This document shows positions 55,701 to 64,000 of a stretch of DNA of 64,000 nucleotides, in pieces (within the stretch, counting starts at the first letter, position 1; the number at the start of each line of letters is the position of its first letter). The stretch is from contig CM063288.1 of NCBI GenBank assembly GCA_032173965.1, forward strand, positions 20,743,501-20,807,500. Reading direction: 5' to 3'. The notes beneath the pieces were generated by a model. That model was given only the letters and a program-made list of their open reading frames with translations. It did no database searches and had not been told where the DNA came from. A program made the position numbers and the translations under genes. This DNA comes from Sitta carolinensis. Taxonomy: Eukaryota > Chordata > Aves > Passeriformes > Sittidae.

Positions 55701-58700
55701 TTCAGATAAGTCAAGCGTATACAAGTAACACACTTGGCACTTATATTTGAAACAGCAAAAGGAATTTTTTTGAATCTTGTAATTATTTTCTCAAATTTGG
55801 CAGAAAAATTGGATCAGGGATCTTAAAATCAGATTCTCTTTAGTCACTCATATTGTCTCTCAGAGAGCATTTTGACTGCTTGTCCTGCAATGCATGCTGG
55901 AAATTGGTATTACACAAAGTCAATTATAGTTCTGAGCCAGTAAGAAGTAATCAATGTGTCTGATCTGATCATTTAGCAGCATCTTTTTTGCTTGTGTATG
56001 GATGACAAAAATTTGAGAGGTTCATAAATAGTGGGAAAAAGCTGTCCAGTGATTTTGTTCTTTTTCTTGTGTTAGCCAGTCAAGAGCAGAAGCCTGTTGT
56101 GCTGGCTGCACACAAATAGCACCACAAGTGTCCAGTTTGTGGAGCTCATTGAGAACCATTCCAAGTCAGAATTGCAGAGGCAAAAATCTCAGATCTCTAC
56201 AGTAGAAAATGTAATTGGGACTGTTAGCACCAGTATGATGGTTAAGGAGAAAGTGCTGTTGAGGTATTTATGATTTATGACTTTCATTATTTATTCTTTT
56301 TGTGAATTTCCTTCTGAAAGAAGGCTTAGCACAAGACTGTGAACATGTTTGATCTTTGTGTACTTTATCATCAGTGATGCAGCTGTCTTAAAAGTAAAGA
56401 TAGCAGTTAGTGAGGAAATATGAATACACGTAGCTAAGTTGAATAGTAGAGAAATTAAAAGAATAGTTAATTTAGGCTCCAAAATAAAATTTAAAACGCC
56501 CCAGCTTATTTCCCATACAGGTTGTTTCACTGCTTTTAATTAGGATTATTCAGACACATTTGTTTTCATCTTAGTAAATGAAATTATATATAACCAATTT
56601 GTTTAATAACCTTAAATATGGAGTGAATGGAGAAAAAGCCAGCAGCTTAGCAGGAGAATTATGATTATGTCTTCGTAAACCTCTGGGACTGCTCTGTCCA
56701 TCCTCACTCTTTATAGTGGCTGACTAAATTTAAGAATCTGAGGGGCCTAGAAGAAACACCTTCTCTTCTCTTCTGCCATTCTTTCCTCGTCGTCTTTTGC
56801 AGAATGGCTCAGGTGGTCACTTTGCTCCCAAACGTATTTTCTGACCCAGCCCACCTTGGAGCCTCCTGAGCAGTGATTCCAGAAGCAGAGGTAGATGAGA
56901 GCGGCTGTGCAGTAGGAAGATGGTGGGATCATCAGCTCCCAGAGCAAAGCCCATTTGGGCCCAGGAGGAGCCATGACTCTGTGGCTGCCTTCCCACAGCA
57001 GCTTCCAGTGACCTGCTCCCGGGTTGCAGGGCTTTTCCTCTTCTGTATACCCTCTCCTTGTCTCTTCTATCAACACCCAACTGTGTGTGCCCTTTCTTCT
57101 GTAACACTGGTGCTCCTTCTTGCCTGGTGGTAGGGGAGTAGAACTGTCAGAAACACATAATCCTTTTTTCTGGGCTTAACTTTCTTCTGTTTCGGATGAA
57201 AATGAACTTGCTGGCCAGGGCCAAGCATGAGCTACAGAATAGGGCCTGGGTGTGGGATTCAAAGAGGCAATGAACCACAGTGGTCCTGCTTGAGACTGCT
57301 GTGGTCTGTCTGCAGTTGTAAACGTCTGACCTCTTCACAGAGCTCTGCTGGGTCTGACAGCTATGGACTGACACTTTCTCGTGCCCCAGAGCTGGCATTT
57401 CTGCCTTCATCAGCTGCACAGGAAGCAGAGGGAGAATTGGCAGGGAATTGCTTTGTCAGGCCAGCTTGCAGCTCTCTTGCACTTCACTGCTAAATTACAA
57501 TGGAATCTTTGTGATTTCCTGTGTTTAAATATGGATTTGTATAATGTATTCCTGTTATTTCTGTAGTACATACAGAGAGAGGCAAATATTTGTTCCCCTC
57601 TCCCTACGTCCTCTTGAGTTGTCTTAAATGTGTTCAGAGCTAGTCTAGATTAGGGATTTTCAGTTTTTAGTCTGCATGCTGCTATTCCAAATGACACTGA
57701 GAAACCTGAGAAATGCCTTTTGTTTTGTTTTGGCTGAACAAGATTGCTTATCTTGACTGACAAAACTGTAGAGATCCATAAGATAAAGGAGCCTGACAAC
57801 CCCCCTTCCCTTTTGTTTCCCCCAATTCAGTCCAGATTCTTCTCAGTGTCAGTGTTAGTTTCTGTGCATTCCGGGACAGTGCTGGAAAACCTGCATTGAC
57901 AAAACTGTAACGGTAAGGTTTCTGGCATTCCTTGTGCTGTAAATATCCAGCCACTGCCACAGCAGTTCTGGGCCTGTGTAATAGAATGGCTTTTCTGTCT
58001 TCTGGTGTACTGGTCCAAACTGGGGGAGAGGAAACCAGGGACTACCTTGCTGGAATTCCTGAATTGTTCTTTATCCAATTTCTTCAGTGTTCCAGTCAGT
58101 GTTCTTGAGATGCTGTCTTTTTTGTTTTGTGCTTTTCTGCTATGTGTTTTGGGGTAGAGACCTGGATTTCTGCCTGAAAAGTGACCTTACAGTGGCCATA
58201 CAGACACTGGACAATCTGTAAAAATATTTGCCTTCAGTATACCAGAAGTTTCTCAGGGCAGGATGCTTTTCCCTTTCCCCAAGACAGTCTCCTCTCCAAC
58301 TATCATAGAGAAGCTGAAGATTCCTACATTTTTACATAAATCCCAGAGTTTTTTAAACACAAGTTAGCTGGGAATACTCTCTGTGTACATTCAATATTTC
58401 TAGGCAAACTGATTTGGATTACAGTAAGTAAATTTCTCTGCAATGGCATTTTTGCACCATGATTTGCTTAAAGTAGTGCAACCCTTTACACAACCCACTG
58501 AGTCACTAAAGAGTTAATTAAATCAAATAAGATTTTGAGATTATATTTAGAAAAGGGGGTGTGTGATTGACAGATGGCAGGGACAGAATTTCAGCTGGGC
58601 AAAACAATACTTCTAGCAATAATATGAAAATCAATGCCAGCATTGAAGAGACATGGGAAAAAGGGGATAAATTGTGAAACACATACAATAGGTGCTCTTC

Positions 58701-59345
58701 CATTTCCCCAGGATGGGGCTGGTTCTGTGATATCCTAAAAGCCAGACATCACAGAATTTACACAGCTTGGGCTACATACTGAGAGAGGTAAAAAGAGGTC
58801 ATCTCTTTCAGAAACATGCTATGGTGAATTGGGATGTAAAGAGATGTGGTTAGCTAGGGAAAATGTCAGGTAGAGTAATTTTGCCTCTCCATACCCATCT
58901 TGGGTTAATTACTGCAGTGTTCTGTGTGCATTTGTGGAGCCAGTTTTTTCCTAAAGTCACAATAAAGATTCATTTAGCAACAGAAGCATCTCAGAGTACG
59001 TTGAAAAATGTCTGTCTCTCACTAGTTAATCAGGGAAGATGAACTAAATTCAAAATAAGAAAAAAAATGTGAACAGGACTGGTTTATTTTATAGCAAGTT
59101 AGGCAGCAGCAAACACTGTTAGAAAGTTAGAAAGAGAGAAGAATAAAATTTGCAAATATGAAATATTTACCATTTTTGAGTTAAAATCATATTTTGTTGT
59201 AATTGACAGGAATGAAAAGTATTACTCTTCTGCTGTTTAATTGGAGAATATCTACTGTTCACACAGATGCACATTAAGTCAATGTTTGTATTTTATTTAG
59301 TGATTATTCCCATTGCATTATGGAATTAATGTGAAAAACAGAGCA

Positions 59346-59372
59346 TATTGATCTGTCTTGTTCAGATCAATA
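59346..59372. repeat. Perfect inverted repeat, 10-base arms with a 7-base loop
   Basis: TATTGATCTG at 59346-59355 is the exact reverse complement of CAGATCAATA at 59363-59372. No U-run or terminator context applies in a vertebrate intron. It could form a small RNA hairpin but is too short for a typical microRNA precursor. Confidence 0.7.
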
Positions 59373-61107
59373 ATTTGTTTCCAAATGCCTTTGTATGTTT
59401 TTAATCAATACAATTACTGACAGTCTATCTAAAGAACACTGAATGAACTGATTAACTAATACAGCAGTTATGGTTTCATTTCATTCTAGTTAAATGTGTG
59501 AGACCACAATTGGATTTTACCATAAAATGAAAAAAAAAAGCCCTTATCCTGAGAAACTTGGATGAGCTAGGGTAGATAGCATGGTTCAGCACATCAACAC
59601 CCACCACTTTGACAAGCTTTTTGTAGACATCAAGGGAAATAGAAGTTTTAAGGAAGATAAGAAGGTTGTTTTGTGGATATTTGTCAAGAACAAGAATGCA
59701 CATCTCTTTCACTGGCACACAGATATGTAAAATAAACCAGTGCTCGAGGGTTTTTTTATGTTTATGGCAGAAGACTTTAAACCATTGAAGTAGAGAAGTA
59801 CCTGGCTGAAAGAAGAATGTTTGTGCTTTTTGTAAAATGTGTTCTGATCAAGCCATCAGTTTGGGATTTCTTTCCTCTGTTTATTTTCATATACTACAGA
59901 AATAATCATTTACCTTTTTAGGAGATATATTCCATGTAGATGGAAAACATCAGCATAGATCAATAAAAATCTCCTGAGAAGTAGGACCCCAGAAAGTGTT
60001 GCACTGGATATTGTTAGATTGTTCCTTCCCAGTTTCATTTTGTTTGACACAAAATCACTTAATCTAAAATTTCACTGCCTCGTCCTCAGAAGGCACTTCT
60101 GGCATCTGAGTGTAATTGAAACTTAGGAGAGCCCCTCCAATCATGTTTTCTAGACAGAGTACCTTCTGGGAGTCTTGAAGGTAGGGGATGCTTGCCGAAG
60201 TTCAAAAGGTATCTAGAAATAAGTGGGTCAAATCCTCCAGAAGCTTGTTAATCTTGAACATCCCTTCAGTTTGTCTTTTGAATAGATGCTGTGTGCCTAG
60301 AGCATGCATGAGAGATAGGCCTTAAAACCTGGGAACCTTGCTGCCTGATATTTATTGTACTTTTAAAGTCTCTGTCATTATAGCTTTCTTCTAAAGAAGT
60401 AAGTCATTTCAGGAAAGCATACTTTTAAAGCCATGGATACTAAGAAACCAGTAGTTTGCATGAGAGACAAAAGAAATATTTTATTCTTTCATAGGTTAAA
60501 GAAATGCAGGAGCTGAGAAACCCTGACAACACTGGCTTGGAATTTGTTACAATAACTGTAGTCACACCTCTATCAGAATATTGGGAATGCTCGCAGCAGA
60601 GTTAGCATTTTCTGACATTTTATTCAATGCAGGCAGTGTAGTTATAGCAGCTGTTTCATTGTAGCGGGGAAGTAGAAAAATGACGGGAAAATAAGACATC
60701 ATTAGCCATGTTCTGGGGGGCTTTGTGCACTGGTCATAGTCTGTTTCAATATTCTTTTTCCCTTTGACATTCACAGTGAAGTGTCATTTTTGGTAATGGC
60801 TGAATCATTTTGTGTTAAAAGGAGGGACATTTATAGTTTGTCAAGGAAACATTGTAGAAGTGTTAATAATGTGAATTCAATTTAACTTTCTAAAATAAAT
60901 TTGCTACACTGAATATTTGAGAATTTAAAGAATACATTTTCCTGTTTATGCTATTAAAAAAATGTAGATTACTAAAGAAAAGCAATTTTAGAGTGTATTT
61001 TAAAATACAGCATAGTCTTCACATTATATTACATGTATAGAATATAGATTTTAAACCAGTCATCATTACTCTGAATATTTTGATAGTAGCCCATTTGCTG
61101 ACAGTAT

Positions 61108-61255
61108 TCAAAGCATTTTACAAAGGTAGAAATTATTAGTACTCCTCTCTCCAAAGAGGAAAAAATGAAACACACTGTGATTAGGTGATTCGTGTAAGGT
61201 CATGCAGTCAAAAAAACCAGAATAAAGCTGGGTTTTCTTGAACCACTGGCCGTGA
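61108..61255 (-). repeat. Ancient MIR/L2-type remnant
   Basis: The motifs caaagcattttacaaagg, aaattattagtact, agaggaaaaaatgaaacaca, gattaggtgatt, gtaaggtcatgcagtc and aataaagctgggttttcttgaacc follow the reverse complement of the MIR/L2 tail in the right order (compare gaggaaactgaggcaca, gttaagtgactt, aaggtcacacag, gagctgggattcgaacc). Such copies predate the bird-mammal split and some are kept as regulatory DNA. Family choice between MIR and L2 is open. Confidence 0.6.
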
Positions 61256-61825
61256 CAATTTCTACTAGGCTATTTTGCTTGATTTAGATAGTTTGTAGTT
61301 AGATTATGGGGTTTTTAGATTACGTGTGCTATACCTTTATGAAAGATTTTTAAAATTTGGTTATTTTCTTCCTTAATTTTGCAAACATCCTGTGTCTGTG
61401 TGTTCAATCCAATCATACCTTGCCATTCTCCCTATTCTGCTGTTTACAGATGCTTAAGAAACTAGAATAGTTGTCTTCTGTGAGCATGGGTGGCATAAAG
61501 ATCCTTTGGTTCTACAATTTGAGGCTGTCTAGACTGGTCCTTTTAAAACAAGTGATCTTCTTGGGTAATTTGTCCTTTGTTAGTTGCCAAGTATTTGTTA
61601 ATTGCTAAGTGCTTTTCAGACCTGGTATCAGTTTTGGACTTTTCCAGTTAGGAGATGTGAGCAGATACTTTGATTTTTGGCTGCCAGTGCTGTCTTGTGG
61701 AGCACATGTTGGTTCTCCCAGCTGCTGCATATGTTCGTGGGGAGAGTGAAGAGGAGAATAAATTGTTTGCAGCATAACAGGAGTGATGATTGGATTTCTA
61801 TTTCCACTTTGTCTTCTGAAGGGGT

Positions 61826-61892
61826 GTGGTGAATCTCCCTGTACGGACCATTCATCTAAGAGTTGGACTGGATGATCCTTGTGTGTCTCCCC
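61826..61892 (+). repeat. Truncated tRNA-Ile-derived SINE with CR1-like tail (TguSINE1 type), plus orientation
   Basis: The copy starts in the T-arm of the tRNA-like head (gtgaatctccctgtacggacca). It continues with attcatctaagag and the CR1-like tail ttggactggatgatccttgtg. The 5' two thirds of the tRNA head, including the A box, is missing. The 3' end fades after gtgtctcc, without the usual ccttccaact ending. It faces a second copy 100 bases downstream. Confidence 0.7.
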
Positions 61893-61991
61893 AGGGGTCA
61901 TCAAATAGATTGTTTGCGGATGACAAGCATTGGTCAGTACATCAGCATATTCTACATAGGGCTACTCCAGAGATCTGGTATAGGTTAATAT

Positions 61992-62137
61992 AGTCACAGA
62001 GCATGGAATGTTCTGTGTTGGAAGGGCTGCACAAGGATAATAAAGTCCAGCTACTGAGTGAATGGTCCGTATGGAGCTTGGCCTGCAACCTTGATGTTAT
62101 TAGCACCATGCTCTGACCAGCTGAGCTAATCTCAGGG
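61992..62137 (-). repeat. tRNA-Ile-derived SINE with CR1-like tail (TguSINE1 type), minus orientation
   Basis: Read on the minus strand, 62137 to 62063 matches a tRNA-Ile: the A box TAGCTCAGCTGG is intact, the anticodon loop region reads GTGCTAATAACA (AAT), and the end reads ACGGACCA. The B box is degraded (gcaggccaagctcc where gcgggttcgatccc is expected). The tail from 62062 to 61992 reads agctggac, atccttgtg, cccttccaacacagaa and ends ctctgtgact, which is the CR1 3' signature used for retrotransposition. The tail and the damaged B box argue against a functional tRNA gene. Confidence 0.82.
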
Positions 62138-62770
62138 GAATTTCTCCAATATTGACTACGTTTTCCTTCAAATTTTGACAAAAATATATTCTAAAGGACC
62201 TTTTTATGGTGAGATCTTTGGTCAGCTGTTTCTCTCATGTCCAGCAATCTGCATTCAGTAAGTGTATTGTTTTCCCCTTAGTATCCTAGCATGGGTTGCT
62301 GCAGTCTGCATAGACATTTTCACTGCAACTGGAAATAGGACTATTGGAGTTAACTTTAAGATACTCTATCCAAGACTGCTTTCCAGCTGAAAATACACTC
62401 CAAAAGCTGTGGTACTGTATGCTCAGCTTTATCCCTGTTATATGGTTGTTCTGTAGTGTTGGAAATAATGGCCTGTATTGGAGACAGAGTCAGCTCTACA
62501 CTGTCTTTGGAACACTTATCTCTGCCTTTGGTCTGAAGCAGCACAAATAGATGACACTACAAAAAGCTTGAGAAAGATTGGTGAGAGTAGAAGTGGGAGG
62601 TGTGGTGTGGGAAGGCAGTGGGGACTCTGGCTAGTTGTCAGCTGTATCCTACCGACTGGCTATGATTTTGCCCATATTGTGGGAATGAGGGGTTTTTTGT
62701 ATATTTTGTTTCTTCCCATGTGAACCAGATAGGGCAGTAGAAGTCTTTTGGGAGATGTATACAAAGATAT

Positions 62771-62796
62771 TCAAAAATGTCAGTCAAAAATGTCAG
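62771..62796. repeat. Perfect tandem duplication of a 13-base unit
   Basis: TCAAAAATGTCAG is present twice head to tail with no mismatch, which suggests a recent slippage event. Confidence 0.85.
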
Positions 62797-62885
62797 TCAT
62801 CAGAAGGCATCAGGAGTCATTTGGAACCAGTAAGAGCTAAAGATGCTCTGCTCCCTGAAATACACTTAGGAGAATCAGATGCTAT

Positions 62886-62955
62886 GGGCCTGGCTCAAAA
62901 TTCATTGAGTCAATTAGGGACTTCCTAGTGATTTCAGTGGGATTTGGATGAGACC
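62886..62955. repeat. Palindromic MITE-like relic with 35-base arms
   Basis: The left arm begins gggcctggctcaaaattca and the right arm ends gtgggatttggatgagacc. Comparing one arm with the reverse complement of the other gives about 19 matches in 34 positions. The layout resembles palindromic elements common in bird, turtle and crocodile genomes that contain ggcctgatccaaa and a gacttcagtggg core. I do not assign a family name with confidence. Confidence 0.5.
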
Positions 62956-64000
62956 ATAAATCACCAATAGTGGTAAATACTGAGGATGTAAAACAAACAG
63001 ACCTGTTAGTGATGTGGCTGTTGCTGCTGACACCTTTCAACGTGTGTGGCCTTTGTCCTTTGTTTGTTCTGGATCCCCCTGGAAGCCAGCAGGAAAACAG
63101 ATGCCACTTGCAATTCTTTTCAGTTCCCCAGCTGAAAATAAAGGGATCAACAGTAGTGTGCAGGTTGATCTGATCACCCTGGTAACATGCTGTGGTTAAC
63201 TCCAATCAATACTGAAACTAGTTCTCTGTTCAGAGATGAGCTACACTGAGGTCATGAGAAAAGAAGTGATTCATTGGCTTTTACTTTATTTCATCTTAGT
63301 TCTTTGCAATACACATATCCTCAGTTTGCATTTGAGAGTAGTAAATTAAGTCCCCTTCATCGCTTGATTTTATAGATCTGAATTGCTGTAGATCTAAAGC
63401 ATTCATTCATATGTAAAGGCTCAGAAACATCTCTTTACAGCTATTTAACAAGGGGAATAGAAAAATCTATTTTTTAAGAGATGTTCTTGGATTTTATTTA
63501 GCAGATTCAAAGAGGTTGACAAATACAGATCTCATGGTAGGTAACTATTATTGTTGTTCATTTTATTATTTATTTTTCTGCATATTGCTCAGTGATGTAA
63601 GAAACACCAAAATAAAGACAGGCCTTGCCCTGTAGTTTGAAATCTAAGGCCTGTTTCTCCTTTCTCTCACAGATTAAATGTGTGCATAAAATTATACACA
63701 TGAATAGTCCTATTTAAATCTGTGGTATTGCTCTCATGCATAAATATTTGAATCTTGAAAGGAATGGAGGCTAAAATTATTACTTTCTCTGCTTCACCCC
63801 AATTTAAATAGGGAGTTTTGTGATTGGCTTTTTGAAGGGTTTGTTTGAATGACTCAAATGTGAATCCATAAATGTACAGATAGGGAGTTTGTCAATGCTA
63901 ATGCTAAAAGCCTTTTTACCACAGTTACCCATAATAATTTTCTGCTTTCCCATACCAACACCAGCAGCTTTCCCTTCTCCACCCTCCAGACCCATATTAC

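Larger units (their letters stand above)
1..64000 (+). other. RAPGEF4: RAPGEF4 (EPAC2) locus, internal part of the gene
   Basis: Three exons in the same orientation and in compatible reading phase give, in order, the end of a cyclic-nucleotide-binding domain, the KYRQYM linker and a short MPDKD segment. This is the order I know from EPAC2, the cAMP-regulated exchange factor that activates Rap1 and Rap2 and acts in secretory and neuronal cells. The joined phases are 0/0, 0/1 and 1/1, so the three pieces splice without a frameshift. Neither gene end is in the window: the start of cNBD-A and the DEP, second cNBD, REM, Ras-association and CDC25-type catalytic exons are absent. The close paralogue RAPGEF3 (EPAC1) has only one cNBD, which makes EPAC2 the better match. 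The assignment is by recognition of the protein, not by a database search. Confidence 0.93.
47263..64000 (+). other. RAPGEF4: Start of the intron after the microexon (at least 16.7 kb)
   Basis: It begins at the donor gtatgt at 47263 and continues to the window end. The next expected exon, encoding TPLIEPHVPLRPAN and the lead into the DEP domain, was sought and not found. The sequence is AT-rich with no coding potential I trust. Recognisable contents, listed separately, are an A18/(GA)5 tract at 52.7 kb, a hairpin at 59.35 kb, an ancient MIR/L2 remnant at 61.1 kb, two tRNA-Ile-type SINE remnants at 61.8-62.1 kb, a 13-base tandem duplication at 62.8 kb and a palindromic relic at 62.9 kb. Repeats are denser in the last 3 kb than in the rest of the window. 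Confidence 0.88.

Noticed and set aside
58741..58810. Possible CR1 3' end (atcacagaat ... gaggtcatct)
   Set aside because: Only short blocks resemble the CR1 consensus and the spacing between them is wrong; too weak to annotate.
62063..62136. Minus-strand tRNA-Ile gene
   Set aside because: The A box and anticodon region are present, but the B box is degraded and a CR1-type tail follows directly, so this is a SINE head and not a working tRNA.
1..64000. CRISPR arrays, operons, phage or bacterial insertion sequences
   Set aside because: None were seen; spliced exons, long introns and SINE remnants show this is a vertebrate genome.

Overview
This window looks like vertebrate nuclear DNA, most probably from a bird. 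It is AT-rich and CpG-poor. Open reading frames are short and scattered, and the only recognisable protein-coding pieces are small exons with consensus GT-AG splice sites separated by introns of one to tens of kilobases. Near the right end are two remnants of a SINE with a tRNA-Ile-like head and a CR1-type tail. I recall that combination (TguSINE1-type) from songbirds, so a passerine is the best guess; this rests on memory of the repeat family and was not searched.

Layout: the whole window lies inside one plus-strand gene, RAPGEF4 (EPAC2), the cAMP-activated guanine-nucleotide exchange factor for Rap GTPases. Three consecutive coding exons are visible. 1452-1598 encodes the C-terminal half of the first cyclic-nucleotide-binding domain (cNBD-A), including its phosphate-binding cassette. 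46134-46206 encodes the linker starting KYRQYM. 47245-47262 is an 18-base microexon encoding the next linker residues. Together they supply 238 coding bases of 64,000. The exons before (start of cNBD-A) and after (DEP domain onward) were not found and should lie outside the window.

Introns: 1-1451 is the tail of the upstream intron; 1599-46133 is a 44.5 kb intron; 46207-47244 is a 1.04 kb intron; 47263-64000 is the first 16.7 kb of another. They hold a few simple-sequence tracts, some degraded ancient repeats, two opposed SINE remnants near 61.8-62.1 kb, a palindromic MITE-like relic near 62.9 kb, a G-quadruplex-type purine tract at 28.2 kb, and a cluster of regulatory-like motifs at 39.9-40.05 kb (two ACGTG boxes, a perfect TGACGTCA CRE and a TATA-like box). 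I saw no second protein-coding gene, no functional RNA gene and no CpG island.

The strongest lead is biological context. The 44.5 kb intron separates cNBD-A from the rest of EPAC2, which is where the promoter of the short isoform lacking cNBD-A (EPAC2B in mammals) should lie. The CRE/TATA cluster is a concrete but unproven candidate for it. I found nothing that looks like a wholly new biological system.
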